Positions 8,269 through 17,867 of a DNA stretch of 64,000 nucleotides are shown piece after piece. The translations under genes were made by a program, and so were the position numbers. The stretch is from assembly GCF_014174475.1 (NCBI RefSeq), contig NZ_JACJUD010000005.1:310001-374000 (forward strand), read 5' to 3'. This DNA is from Aquipseudomonas ullengensis. Lineage in GTDB: Bacteria > Pseudomonadota > Gammaproteobacteria > Pseudomonadales > Pseudomonadaceae. The notes beneath the pieces were generated by a model. That model made no database searches. It had not been told where the DNA came from and saw only the letters and a program-made list of their open reading frames with translations. Position 1 is the stretch's first letter. Every line of letters begins with the position of its first letter.

Positions 8269-10404
8269 TCAGTTGACGAAAATCACCCCGGCCTCCAGGC
8301 CGAAGCGCAGGTACTCATCCAGGGCCTGGCGCAGGTTGGCCTCGCGCTGGGGTTGCTGCAGCAGGTTCCACACGCCCATCTCGGCGCCGTCCTCGGCCCC
8401 CGTGCGGATCTCCACGGCACAGGACAAGCGCAACTGGGCGTAGGCCGGGTGGCCGAACGTGGTGGCGGTAAAGGTCGGCGTCACCCGGACTTTCTCCGGC
8501 TTGGCCTTGCTCGCCGAGAGCCCGTGGCTGACCAGATCCGGCTGGCAACGGTAGCGGCGCGGCGTCTTCGAACCGTCCGGCACATAGCAGAAGCGCACAC
8601 AGCCCAGTTGCCGACGGGTAATCAGCAACGCTCCGCTGAACAGGCTGTTGGCCGCTTCCAGGCCGCCGGCGCGGCTGCTGCCGAACACCGTGCAACGGTC
8701 CAGGCTCAGCTCGGTATCGGGCAGGTGCAGCGCCTCGTCGTCGGCGTTGTCGAACACGCTGTAGCGCGCCGCCACCGACGCCAGCGCGCCTTCGCTGCGC
8801 AGCGGCCCGCACAGGCAATGGGTCAGGCTGATGGCGAGCATGCGGCCCTTGCTCTTGGTTTCGTGATGAATACCGCCCCGCGCCGGGGTCAGGCTGCAAT
8901 GACGCAGCGCCACTTCGCGTAGATCACCCAGCAGGCGCAGCTTGCCGTCGAGCAAAAGACCGGAGAGGGTCAGCCGGGTATCGCCATTGCCCTGTACCAG
9001 CAGATCCCCCTTGAGCACCGGGCGCCGCTGGTTGAGCGCCTCGATGGCCAGCTCGGTGTCCGGCAGGTTGATCGCACTGGTGAGGGTTTCCGTGCTGTCG
9101 CCCAGCAGGCGGATCAGGTAGCTGCCGCCAGCCTGCAGGCTCTGCAGGGCCAGGTTCAGGGTGGTGAAGGTACCCGGCACCTCGATCAGGTCCTGGTAGT
9201 CGGCCGGATCAAGCAGGCCCTGGCGCTCATCGTCGCTGCTGCTGACCGGGCGACGATCATACGGACCGCCGCCGACATCACCGGGGAAGCCATAGGCCCA
9301 GGCCACCTCGACCGTGCTCGCGCTCTTGCCGGCGGGCAGGCTGATACGCCCGAGCACTGGATCGAACCCCACCAGGAAGCGATTGGCCGCCGCCGGGAAG
9401 GTACGCAGCGGGCCGCCCGCACTGGGCCGTACATCCATCGATGCGGGTGGCCGACGCCAGGCCTCCGGGCTCACCCCGGGAATCGCCGAGAGGTTGCACA
9501 CCAGCAGATGCTCCGGCGGTACTTCCACGCCATCCAGCCAGATGCGCAGCACCGCCCCGCCACGCTCGGCGGCGAAGTACTGCAACTGCGGCGTGCCGCC
9601 ATCGGTCAGGGTCTGCCGCAGCGCCGTCAGCTCGTCATGCAGCAGGCGCCGCGACAAGGGCTCCGGCACGTTGATCGGCTGCGCCAGGCGGGTGACTTCG
9701 GTTTCACTGCGCGGCCGGTTGAACAGCATGCCGTCGCGCAACAACGGGTCGTCGACGAAGCGTCGGCCCAGTGGGTCGAAGCTGTAGCAGCCGCTCATGC
9801 CAGCGATGGCGCACGCCTGCCCACGCTGCACCGGGTAAGCCTGCAGACGCCACAGGTACAGGCCGAGGTTGGCAATGTTGTAGCGCCCCGCCGAGGGTCG
9901 GCGCACTTCCACCGTGTGCGCGCTGTAGTCGAACGGCCCGTCGATGCGCTCCAGCCGCGCGGCCTGGCGCAGGTCCGGGGTGCGCAGGCTATGCAGGCGG
10001 CGGTGATTGACATGCTGGGTGGTGCCCAGCAGCTCGAAGAACTCCACCGCCCGCGCGCGCCAGCCACTGCTGTCGAAGGCCAGTTGCTCCAGCACCGGCA
10101 CCGTGCCCTTGCGCCGGCGCAAGCGCAGGGTATTGGCCACCAACGCGCGCTGGCCGAAGCTCTGCGTGCCGCTCACCGCATACAGCCCGCGCACGCCAAG
10201 CAGGTCGCCAATGTAGGGCACCAGCCAGTCGTCGCAGGTCTCGATAAACCAGTTGTCGTAGAGCCTTTCGATATCCGCTTCGAGCAGCGCGCCCTGCTCG
10301 GCGATCACCTCGAGCAGGGCCTGCAGCGGCCCACCCAGTTCGGCATCGCGTTCGCGGTAGAAGGCCGGCAGCCGCGCCAGCAGGTATTCGGCGTCGATGC
10401 TCAT
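8269..10404 (-). CDS. eCIS tail protein, P2 gpI-like (TIGR02242-type)
   Basis: A 711-residue protein whose first 200 residues resemble phage P2 tail protein I. It has LLARLPAFYRERD near the N-terminus, a long helix (ALLEVIAEQGALLEADIERL), WLVPYIGDLLG, and an Arg-rich RLRRRKGTVPVLEQLA segment. gpI-type proteins sit on the baseplate wedge and connect fibres. The second half (about residues 420-640) is rich in short beta strands with regular Leu and Gly spacing, which suggests a beta-helix similar to that in the DUF6519 protein. ATG 10404 overlaps the stop of the upstream baseplate gene by four bases (ATGA), so translation is probably coupled. Confidence 0.82.
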   Translation of the reverse strand: MSIDAEYLLARLPAFYRERDAELGGPLQALLEVIAEQGALLEADIERLYDNWFIETCDDWLVPYIGDLLGVRGLYAVSGTQSFGQRALVANTLRLRRRKGTVPVLEQLAFDSSGWRARAVEFFELLGTTQHVNHRRLHSLRTPDLRQAARLERIDGPFDYSAHTVEVRRPSAGRYNIANLGLYLWRLQAYPVQRGQACAIAGMSGCYSFDPLGRRFVDDPLLRDGMLFNRPRSETEVTRLAQPINVPEPLSRRLLHDELTALRQTLTDGGTPQLQYFAAERGGAVLRIWLDGVEVPPEHLLVCNLSAIPGVSPEAWRRPPASMDVRPSAGGPLRTFPAAANRFLVGFDPVLGRISLPAGKSASTVEVAWAYGFPGDVGGGPYDRRPVSSSDDERQGLLDPADYQDLIEVPGTFTTLNLALQSLQAGGSYLIRLLGDSTETLTSAINLPDTELAIEALNQRRPVLKGDLLVQGNGDTRLTLSGLLLDGKLRLLGDLREVALRHCSLTPARGGIHHETKSKGRMLAISLTHCLCGPLRSEGALASVAARYSVFDNADDEALHLPDTELSLDRCTVFGSSRAGGLEAANSLFSGALLITRRQLGCVRFCYVPDGSKTPRRYRCQPDLVSHGLSASKAKPEKVRVTPTFTATTFGHPAYAQLRLSCAVEIRTGAEDGAEMGVWNLLQQPQREANLRQALDEYLRFGLEAGVIFVN

Positions 10405-13088
10405 GCGCTCAGCTCCTCAATCAGCACGTCATCCAGGTCGATCAACAGCAACTGCGCCGGCTTGAGCTGGCCATTTTCCCAGCGCGCGCCCCGGGCCCGC
10501 AGGCGCCCGTCGGGGCCCGCCACGCTGCTGGTGGACAAGCCGTTGTGCAGGCGCAACCGATCCAGGTCGATCCGCTCCACGCCGGGCACCCGCTGCATCA
10601 CCGCCACCACCTCGCTGCCGCTGAGCGACTGCCCGTAGCTGCGCGCCTCGAAACCGAAGGCCTCGGCCAGCGCGGCACGCACCGCGGCCAGCACTTTTTC
10701 GCTGACGAAGTCCGGATGTACCCGCAGCTTGGCCCGCAGGCCGAAGCCCAGGCGCACCCCGGCTTCCAGGCGCAACGGTTGATGGGCCGGGCGCACCTGG
10801 TCGATGGCCGTGGCCAGGTTGCGGTACAGCGCCGAATCCAGGGTGATGGCGGCACCATCCAGACCGATCACCGTCAAGTGCACCAGGCGCCCTTCGCCGT
10901 TCCACAGCCATACGGCCTGGGCCTTGCCGATGCCGGCGAAGGCCGCGGCAAAGTCCTCGAAATCACGCAGGGAGACGATCCGCTCCAGCGCCAGCACGGT
11001 CAGCGGTGCATTGCGCCGGGCCTGGTCGCGGCTTTCCGGATCGGCGCCGCCACTGGCCGCAATAGGATTCACCACCTCTTTCAGACCCAGCGGCCGGCTG
11101 AGCAGCAGCGAGATCTGCCCGGCCGGCAAATTGCCCTCGGCACCGATACCGATGCGATAGCGCGCCTCCACATTCATCTGCCCGCTGGGCAGGCGCCGGC
11201 CGTGCAGGCCATCGCCGAACTGCACCGTCACCGTGCCGTCATCGGCGCGGCGCAACAGGTAGGCACTGGCGTCGGCATGCAGTGCACTGATGCGCGGTTC
11301 CTCGTGCCAGCGCACCCCGTCGACGCGCACTTCCAGGGTGCTGGCGGTGCCGGTCGGCGTAGGCGCGGAAACGTAGGTGAGCGGTTTCTGTTTCAGCAGG
11401 AAACGCTGGAAGGCGCTGCTGCCGTCGCCGCTGCCGAGGATTTCGGGCTGGATCTGCATCTGCCGGCTGTCGCCGTGGCTGGCCGGCGCCACGTTGGCGT
11501 TGATCCGCAGGGACACCGGCAGGTAGCTGTTGAGCAGCGGGCTTTCCAGCTCCAGGCGGGTACGCCCGTCGATGCTGTCATTGCGGTGGATGCGCACCAC
11601 TTCGCTGACCGGCAGCAGGCTGACGTCGAAGCGCTCACCGTCGGCGAAGGTGATACGCGCCCGCTTGCCGTCCCGCTCGATCTGCACCGCAGCCAGGTGA
11701 TCGGCATTGCGCAGGCGCCGCCGCACCTTGGCATGCGCCGCGATGGCCGGAATGCTCAGACCGCTGAGCGCCAACCAGCGCCCCGCTTCGAGCTCCGTTT
11801 GTAGACTGGCCAGGTGCAGCAGGTTGCCTTCGATGAAGCCGGAACTGGGCCGGCTTGCCCAGGGCAACTCCAGCGACTCGCCGAACACCGCGGTGTCACG
11901 CAGGTGACCGTTGAATTTCTCCGTAAGGTTCTCGCCGCTGATGGTCAGGCGCGTCGATTTACCGCCCAGGGTGAAGCCCACGCGACCATCGTCGGCATTC
12001 TCCAGTACCTGGTAGACCTCCTCGTAATCGGGAACCGACAGCACCACCCAGCTGCCCGGCACCATCTTCGGGTAGCTGCCATCGAGGTGGATATGCCGGC
12101 CCTTGGCGTCTCCGCTGCCGGAAACGCTGGCGATGTTGAACCCCGGCCAGTCCGCGTAGGTGGCAAACGGCACGTCGGCCGTTTCCGTCAGCCCGGCGAA
12201 CGCCGCGCGCAGGCTGCGCGGCATGGCCTTCCAGTTCGGCGCGGCCTGGCCGAACAGCGCGGCCTTGCTGCGCAGCGCATAGCAGCGCGGGTCGAGCTGG
12301 CTCGGCTGCACCGAATGCACCAGCGAGCCGAAGGGTCTATCCAGGGTGACTACCGTGTAACCGGCCAGCGGGTCGGCCGATGGCTCGTTCGGCGGCACCA
12401 CCAACAGCCGCCGTACACGGCGGAAATCCCAGTTCTCGTTGTCCGGATCCTTGCGCCGCTCCTCGCCGATCACCAGCAGCGCATCGCCAGGCTGCAACTG
12501 GGTGTTCTGCCCGCGCAGGTACAGGGTGCGCCCGCCCCAATACGGACGCACCTCGTCCTGGTTGAGCACCTCCAGGGCATTCCAGGCGGCGCGCGCCTGC
12601 AGCGGCTCGAGGGTCTCGAACACCTGTGGTGTCTCATCCTGGGCCGGAATGCTCTGGCTCTTGCTGCCGGCAGCGATCACTGCAGCGAGAGGCGCGCCGG
12701 GCGCCGTCTCCAGGGTGAAGGCCAGGTAGGTAGATGCCGCCACGCCGGGCCGCAGCTCGTAGCCAATGGCACGGCCCAGCTCCAGCACCGAACGGCGCTC
12801 GGTGGCGGTGCGCAGGAAGCCTTCGTTGAGGATGCGCTCCTGGTAGAAGCTGAGCACATCGAGCACCCCTGCCCAGGCGTCGAGCAGGGCCAGGGCCGGG
12901 TCATCGGCGTCGCGGGTGGTCAGGTCCAGCAGCGCCGGCTTGCTGCTCAGGCCGGCGAGCTGGGTTTGCCGAAAGCGCGCGTGGCTGCCGACACGGTAAT
13001 GCAGCGTCGCCTGCCCCGGCGGGTTGCTGCCATCCACCGGGGTCAGGGCCTTGACCCCGCTGCAGCAGCCGCAATCGCTGGTGGTCAT
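10401..13088 (-). CDS. eCIS baseplate assembly protein (baseplate J-type, TIGR02243-like), second copy
   Basis: An 895-residue baseplate wedge protein of the type annotated as putative baseplate assembly protein, the counterpart of Afp11/Afp12. The N-terminus carries a Cys-rich SDCGCCSGV motif, then DDPALALLDAWAGVLDVLSFYQERI, which resembles the start of the family. A J-like core lies toward the C-terminus (PASGGADPESRDQARRNAPL, then RIVSLRDFEDFAAAFAGIGKA). I chose ATG 13088 because GAGG lies about 7 bases before it. The open frame also offers GTG 13115 and ATG 13094, and GTG 13115 would overlap the upstream gene. Confidence 0.86.
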   Translation of the reverse strand: MTTSDCGCCSGVKALTPVDGSNPPGQATLHYRVGSHARFRQTQLAGLSSKPALLDLTTRDADDPALALLDAWAGVLDVLSFYQERILNEGFLRTATERRSVLELGRAIGYELRPGVAASTYLAFTLETAPGAPLAAVIAAGSKSQSIPAQDETPQVFETLEPLQARAAWNALEVLNQDEVRPYWGGRTLYLRGQNTQLQPGDALLVIGEERRKDPDNENWDFRRVRRLLVVPPNEPSADPLAGYTVVTLDRPFGSLVHSVQPSQLDPRCYALRSKAALFGQAAPNWKAMPRSLRAAFAGLTETADVPFATYADWPGFNIASVSGSGDAKGRHIHLDGSYPKMVPGSWVVLSVPDYEEVYQVLENADDGRVGFTLGGKSTRLTISGENLTEKFNGHLRDTAVFGESLELPWASRPSSGFIEGNLLHLASLQTELEAGRWLALSGLSIPAIAAHAKVRRRLRNADHLAAVQIERDGKRARITFADGERFDVSLLPVSEVVRIHRNDSIDGRTRLELESPLLNSYLPVSLRINANVAPASHGDSRQMQIQPEILGSGDGSSAFQRFLLKQKPLTYVSAPTPTGTASTLEVRVDGVRWHEEPRISALHADASAYLLRRADDGTVTVQFGDGLHGRRLPSGQMNVEARYRIGIGAEGNLPAGQISLLLSRPLGLKEVVNPIAASGGADPESRDQARRNAPLTVLALERIVSLRDFEDFAAAFAGIGKAQAVWLWNGEGRLVHLTVIGLDGAAITLDSALYRNLATAIDQVRPAHQPLRLEAGVRLGFGLRAKLRVHPDFVSEKVLAAVRAALAEAFGFEARSYGQSLSGSEVVAVMQRVPGVERIDLDRLRLHNGLSTSSVAGPDGRLRARGARWENGQLKPAQLLLIDLDDVLIEELSA

Positions 13089-13104
13089 GGGCATCCCTCG
13101 CTCA

Positions 13105-15537
13105 TCACAGGCCACCGCGCATGCTTAGCAGCAGGCGGCCGTTTTCCGGAAAATTGGGGTCGTTATCGAGGCGCAGCACTTCCAAGGCACCGACCTTGAC
13201 CTGGCCGTCCTGCAGCTCCTGGTTGGCCACCTTGCCCCAGCGCTGGAAGCGCACCACATCCAGCGACGCCACCCCGGTCACCGCCTGCACCGCCTCGATC
13301 AGGCGCGACAACGCCAGCGGCTGGCCGAAGCTGAAATGATCCGGGTGGAAGAAGCCGCGCTGGCCCAGTTCGTCCTGCGCGGTACCGAGGCGTTCGAGCA
13401 GCGCCTGCTTGACCGAGGCGGCGAAGTAACCGGGCAGCACGCAGATCGCCAGCTCGATATCCAGCGGCGCATAGGCCGGCTCACTGATATCCAGGTCATA
13501 GCCGGCCAGGCGGTAGCGCTCCAGGTGCAGGAGCAACTCGCGGCGGAACGCCTCGTCCAGGGCCTGGCCGCCCTTGCGGTCGAGGCTGATGTACATGCTG
13601 TACCAGCTGCCAGTCCAGCGCAGGCGCGCCGCCGCGCGTTGCACCTGCGGATGCAGTTCGGCGACGCGGGCGTAGTCTTCTTCGGTCACCGCCCGCTCCT
13701 GGTTGCGGAAGGCTTCGGGCGCATAGAGCTTGATCGCATCGCTGCTCTCCGCCTCGGCACCGCCGACAGCCGCCAGCGGGTTGCCGAGGGACTCGACGAA
13801 GGGCGCGATGTTGACGTCCTCGCAGACCAGGCGCGTGATGCTCTGTGCGCCGACATTGCCGGCGCTGCCGCCGCCCAGGCGGTAGTTCACCAGCAACCGA
13901 CTGCCCGGCTCTGGCTGGCGACCCGAGCGGTTGTCGCCGAAGCGCAGGTAGACCATGCCATCGGCCTCGGTCTCGACCACGAACTCGCGGGCGAAACGGT
14001 CGCTGCCGAGCAGATCGCGCTGCGCCAGCCAGGGCGTAGCGTCGGGCGCCGGCTGGTTGCCCCACTGGCTCAGGTCGTCCTCGATCAGTTGCAGGTTGGC
14101 CGGCAGCGCGCGGCGCGGGTCTTGCTGCAGCGCGCGGGCAGCGGACCAGCCATCGGCCAGCACGCTGGCATGGGCATACGACTCGGCGTAGGCAATACCC
14201 GGCTCGCGCAAGCGCGGGCGGTACTTGCCGGCACTCGCCAGCTCCGGCAGCAGCGGCTGCAGGTGCAGGCTCTGACCATGGTCGGCCAGCAGCACATTGC
14301 CCCGCGCCACGGCGATCTCGCGCACCTCGGTGTCGCCGCCCAACTCGAACTCGGCGCTGACGCACAGGGCGAACGGCAGTGCATCCTCGACATGCCAGCG
14401 CACCAGCTGCAGCGGCGTGTTGGTCAGTGGGTCGAGCCCCACTTGCACCGCCACCAGACGCACCGCATGGCGGTGCCGGCGATCGGCATCGGCACTGCGC
14501 CCGGTGGTGGGGCTGAGCACCTCCTCGAAGATCAGCACCGCCCCCGGCACCAGCTTGAGCGCCGGCGCGCTGACCAGCGCCGCCTGCACTTCACCCTTGC
14601 CCAGGCAGAATCCGGGGTCGCCCCAGTTGTGAATGTGGATGCGGTTGTGCGCGGACTCCAGGCGCAGGTCGTGCAGACTCTCGAACACCTGGGTCTCGCC
14701 ATCCGGCAGACCGTCGAGGACCTCCGGCTTGAGCACCGGCCCCGCCTCCCGACCACGGGTCAGCAACGCTGTACGCGCCGGCAACACACGGCCGTCGGCG
14801 CCCGCCTTGATGTTGAGATGGACATAGACGCGGCTGTTGCTGCCGTCATGGATCGGGTAGTCGAGCAGGCGCGCATGGCGGCGCAGCGACACCCGGCGGC
14901 GCGCCGTGCCCAGGTAGGCCTCGGTGGCCACCGCATCCTGGTAATAGCTGAGCTGGTCGCCGACATGGGCGAGCATTTCCACCAGCGCCACCGAGAAATC
15001 CGCCGGGTTGCGCTCGCGAAAACCCGGCATCAGTTGCCCCATGCGGTCGAGCATCAGGCGGCGAAAACTCGCGTAGTCCTTGCTCAGGTAATCCAGCTGC
15101 GGCTCGTTGAGCGCCTCCGGCGGGCACAGGTGCTGTTCCGCGCAGTCGAACTCCGAAGGACACTGCGCCTTGAAGCTGAAGCGGATGCTCGACAGGCAGG
15201 GATCGAAACCCTCCGGGGCATTTTCCGGCGCGGCCGGGTCGACCAGTTCGAACTGGTACCAGGAGAAATCGCCAGGCTGGGCGACCTTGAGGTTGAGGTG
15301 GCGGCCGCTGATGCTGAAGCTGTCGATCTGGATGCCGGTGATACGCACCCCGCCGTTGATCCGGCAGTTGGCCTTGCTGATACCACTGAGCGGGTGGACG
15401 AACACCACGCGCAGGCTGCGCTGGTCGGCGGAGGTGACTTCCAGGTAGTCGATGCCGTTGAGCGTGGGCGGGTCGAGCTGGCGCAGCAGGTTGACCCGGT
15501 GCGGCTTGTCGGAGCGGAACTGGCGCTGCATGTTCAT
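13105..15537 (-). CDS. eCIS baseplate assembly protein (baseplate J-type), first copy
   Basis: An 810-residue baseplate component related to the 895-residue protein that follows it. It includes DYLSKDYASFRRLMLDRMGQ near residue 150, then NPADFSVALVEMLAHVGDQLSYYQD, which is typical of these wedge proteins. Toward the C-terminus comes GGAEAESSDAIKLYAPEAFR, then RAVTEEDYARVAELHPQVQ. Two such proteins in tandem correspond to Afp11 and Afp12. ATG 15537 overlaps the stop of the gp25 gene by four bases. It should form the wedge with gp25 around the hub. Confidence 0.87.
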   Translation of the reverse strand: MNMQRQFRSDKPHRVNLLRQLDPPTLNGIDYLEVTSADQRSLRVVFVHPLSGISKANCRINGGVRITGIQIDSFSISGRHLNLKVAQPGDFSWYQFELVDPAAPENAPEGFDPCLSSIRFSFKAQCPSEFDCAEQHLCPPEALNEPQLDYLSKDYASFRRLMLDRMGQLMPGFRERNPADFSVALVEMLAHVGDQLSYYQDAVATEAYLGTARRRVSLRRHARLLDYPIHDGSNSRVYVHLNIKAGADGRVLPARTALLTRGREAGPVLKPEVLDGLPDGETQVFESLHDLRLESAHNRIHIHNWGDPGFCLGKGEVQAALVSAPALKLVPGAVLIFEEVLSPTTGRSADADRRHRHAVRLVAVQVGLDPLTNTPLQLVRWHVEDALPFALCVSAEFELGGDTEVREIAVARGNVLLADHGQSLHLQPLLPELASAGKYRPRLREPGIAYAESYAHASVLADGWSAARALQQDPRRALPANLQLIEDDLSQWGNQPAPDATPWLAQRDLLGSDRFAREFVVETEADGMVYLRFGDNRSGRQPEPGSRLLVNYRLGGGSAGNVGAQSITRLVCEDVNIAPFVESLGNPLAAVGGAEAESSDAIKLYAPEAFRNQERAVTEEDYARVAELHPQVQRAAARLRWTGSWYSMYISLDRKGGQALDEAFRRELLLHLERYRLAGYDLDISEPAYAPLDIELAICVLPGYFAASVKQALLERLGTAQDELGQRGFFHPDHFSFGQPLALSRLIEAVQAVTGVASLDVVRFQRWGKVANQELQDGQVKVGALEVLRLDNDPNFPENGRLLLSMRGGL

Positions 15538-15893
15538 GCCAGCCCCCGGGCGAAGCTGGCCAGCTGCCGCTCACGGTCGCGGCGGACGATGTACTGCACG
15601 GTGACCAGCAGGCGCGCATCAAGGTTTTCCACCTGTACCTCCTCGACCTCGATCAGCTCGCCGAGCCATTGCTGCAATGAGCCTTGCACGGTCATTTGCA
15701 GGGCGGCAGCCAGGGCATCGCTGTTCGGCGCGAACACCAGTTGCAGCAGGCCGCAGCCGAAGTCCGGGCGATTGACCCGCTCGCCGGGTACGGTGAACAG
15801 CACCTGCTCGATCATGTCGCGGATATGCGCGTCGCCGCTGACCTCGGCGCTGCGCCCACGCGAATCGATGCGGAAGGGGAAGTCGAGGGACAT
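15534..15893 (-). CDS. GPW/gp25-like baseplate wedge protein
   Basis: A 119-residue protein of the gp25 (GPW) family, a small wedge protein that sits at the sheath-baseplate junction and primes sheath polymerisation (Afp9 counterpart). The family core is visible: IRDMIEQVLFTVPGERVNRP, then DFGCGLLQLVFAPN. This is close to the EPR-type segment (here GERVNRPDFG). Length is normal for the family. The start lies one base after the stop of the PAAR-like gene, and the end overlaps the next gene by four bases. Confidence 0.9.
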   Translation of the reverse strand: MSLDFPFRIDSRGRSAEVSGDAHIRDMIEQVLFTVPGERVNRPDFGCGLLQLVFAPNSDALAAALQMTVQGSLQQWLGELIEVEEVQVENLDARLLVTVQYIVRRDRERQLASFARGLA

Positions 15894-15894
15894 G

Positions 15895-16218
15895 TCAGAC
15901 TCCTGATACCCGTACCTGGGTGACCGCCACCGTCATCGGCGTACCGGTCGGCGCACACACCGAGGTGCTGCTCTGCAGCAACACCGGCTGGCCACCGGCG
16001 AACACCCGGGTGGCGCCGACCAACCACTGCCCGGTGACGCACGGCCCATTGCCGGCATTCGGCGGCGGAAAGGGGCAGCCGGCGATCACATAGGGCGCGG
16101 CCAGGGTGGTCACCGGCTGGCCGGACAGCGTCACCCGCGGGAACGGTGCGGTGGGTGTGGCCTGGCCGCCGTGGCTGCAGAGCACGGTGGCGCCGAGGTG
16201 GAGCAGGAATCCGGGCAT
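15895..16218 (-). CDS. PAAR-like spike-tip protein
   Basis: A 107-residue Gly/Pro/Val-rich protein of the PAAR-like kind that caps the central spike (Afp10 position). It begins GFLLHLGATVLCSHGGQATP, which has the Cys and His residues expected to coordinate a metal at the tip. Another Cys lies near residue 48 (IAGCPF), one near 60 (NGPCVTG) and one near 88 (TSVCAPTG). Position between the spike and gp25 genes agrees with this role. It carries no C-terminal toxin extension. Confidence 0.83.
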   Translation of the reverse strand: MPGFLLHLGATVLCSHGGQATPTAPFPRVTLSGQPVTTLAAPYVIAGCPFPPPNAGNGPCVTGQWLVGATRVFAGGQPVLLQSSTSVCAPTGTPMTVAVTQVRVSGV

Positions 16219-16230
16219 GCGCGTTTCTCC

Positions 16231-16746
16231 CTAAATTACCGTCAAGGCGCCCTGGTTGATGTTCACCGAAGGCCCGGTCAGCATGATCGTCGCGCCCTGG
16301 CCGTTGCTGATGGTGATGCCCACTTCGTTGATCGAAATCATCGCCCCGGTGGCGGTCTTCAGCAGAATGCCGCCGGTGGGCCCAGGCAGGTCGGAGAGCA
16401 TCAGGCTGGTCTGGTTGCCGGTCTGCAGAACGATGCTCGGCGACACCGGTAACCCGGCCAGGGCCAGCGCCGGCACCTCGGCCGCGCTGCCCCAGAAGCC
16501 GCCGACCCACACCGGGTAATCGGCATCGCCACGCTCGAATTCCACCCACACCCCGGCGCCGATCTTCGGCAATACGAACACCCCGCTCTGCTGACCGGCA
16601 AAGGGCACGCAGGGCATCGCCCAGCTCGACAGCGTCGGCCCCAGTACATCCGGCACCTGCACCTGGATACGCGCCGATTGCATGGGGTCGATGTTGTTCA
16701 GCACCACGCCGCGATACTTGCCGAAGAAACGATCGCGCTCACTCAT
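16231..16746 (-). CDS. Baseplate spike protein V (gpV/VgrG OB-fold)
   Basis: A 171-residue central spike protein of the phage baseplate assembly protein V type. Residues about 8-100 form the OB-fold-like part (KYRGVVLNNIDPMQSARIQV, GIKPGA-like PKIGAGVWVEFERGDADYPV, WVGGFWG). The C-terminal part has regular short strands (ISINEVGITISNGQGATIM, LTGPSVNINQGALTV) typical of a needle beta-helix. In Afp and many other eCIS the spike and hub are one polypeptide (Afp8); here they are two overlapping genes. ATG 16746 overlaps the hub stop by four bases. Confidence 0.87.
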   Translation of the reverse strand: MSERDRFFGKYRGVVLNNIDPMQSARIQVQVPDVLGPTLSSWAMPCVPFAGQQSGVFVLPKIGAGVWVEFERGDADYPVWVGGFWGSAAEVPALALAGLPVSPSIVLQTGNQTSLMLSDLPGPTGGILLKTATGAMISINEVGITISNGQGATIMLTGPSVNINQGALTVI

Positions 16747-17867
16747 GCGGGTACCCTCGGGAGTGTGGAAATCAGGCCGTTGCGGCTGAGGTTGAAGCTC
16801 TGCTTGAACTCACCAGGCTTGATCGTGCTGGTCACGCTCTTGACGTAGTACATGCCGTCGAATGCCATCCCGGCGCCCCGCACACCAACCAGCTGGCGCG
16901 CCTTGAGGATGCTGCCGTAACGCAACACATCGAGGGTGCCGGTGGCGCCCACCGTATCGTTGGAGCCGGCCGCAGCCGCCAGCCCGCGGGACAACGCAGC
17001 CAGCGGTGAAAGGCGCGCGGTGTCGCCGAGCAGGGCAACCGAGTTGGCCAGCGGCGGCAGCATGCCCAGCGGTGGGTTGGCCAGGCTGACACTGGGAATC
17101 GGCAGGGGAATCGGGAACTTGGTCAGCGAGTTCTGGATGAACACGATGGGTAGCCGCGAGCCGCTGTTATTCACGCTGAATGACAGCGTCTCGACATTGC
17201 TGTGCGCGTCCATGCCCAGGTTCAACGCCGGCTGCGGCACGCCCAGCTTGATTTCCGGGCCCCAGTAGGCGGTATTCATCCCCGGCAGCGGCCCCGGCTC
17301 GACATAGAACACATGGCCGACTTCGGCGGCCAGGCGCTGCACATAGGCCAGGTCGGTGCCTTCGTGCAGCGGGATACGCTCCACCGGGATCGGCGTCTCG
17401 CTGAAGATCGGCGGGATCACCAACGGCACCATGCCGAACATCGCGTACTTGGCGATGATCAGCGCCACGCGTGCCGCCGCCGGCATGGCCGGGTATGGCA
17501 GGCCATTGAACTCCTGGCGGTCCATAGCCACCGAGAGGTCCTCACCGGTCACCGTTAGGGTGCTCTGCCCCGGCTCGTTGGAACCGCTGATTTCCTGGCG
17601 CGTGACCATGCCATCCATCATCACCAACGGCAGGCTGTTGATGGTCACCAGCAGCAGCACCCGCAGCCAGGGCACCTGACCGCCCGCCAGCACCAGCAGG
17701 GTGTGCAGCGGTGAGTTGTTGCTGACCGCAAACACCAGCTGGAAGCCGCTGCGCGAGCCGGCGGCCGAGGTCACCTGCACGCTCTGCAGGGCGTCCATCA
17801 CCGGCTTCGGTACAGGCACCGGTAATGCCGGGCCAACCAGCAACGACAGGTGCATGCCTTTAAGCAT
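16743..17867 (-). CDS. Tail hub protein, late control gpD-like
   Basis: A 374-residue protein resembling the gpD/gp27-like hub, the trimeric adaptor that connects the sixfold tube to the threefold spike. Visible features are a beta-rich N-terminal domain with VTRQEISGSNEPGQSTLTVT around residues 90-109 and a segment EGTDLAYVQRLAAEVGHVFY around residues 170-190, which is characteristic of late-control-D-type proteins. The C-terminus has another beta domain. I kept ATG 17867, which has a GGGG-containing Shine-Dalgarno and overlaps the LysM gene by eight bases. ATG 17855 is an alternative. Together with the downstream spike it makes a split Afp8. Confidence 0.84.
   Translation of the reverse strand: MLKGMHLSLLVGPALPVPVPKPVMDALQSVQVTSAAGSRSGFQLVFAVSNNSPLHTLLVLAGGQVPWLRVLLLVTINSLPLVMMDGMVTRQEISGSNEPGQSTLTVTGEDLSVAMDRQEFNGLPYPAMPAAARVALIIAKYAMFGMVPLVIPPIFSETPIPVERIPLHEGTDLAYVQRLAAEVGHVFYVEPGPLPGMNTAYWGPEIKLGVPQPALNLGMDAHSNVETLSFSVNNSGSRLPIVFIQNSLTKFPIPLPIPSVSLANPPLGMLPPLANSVALLGDTARLSPLAALSRGLAAAAGSNDTVGATGTLDVLRYGSILKARQLVGVRGAGMAFDGMYYVKSVTSTIKPGEFKQSFNLSRNGLISTLPRVPA

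Noticed and set aside
13336..15906. 856-residue plus-strand open frame
   Set aside because: It is antisense to the two J-type baseplate genes and gp25, all of which have clear family features.
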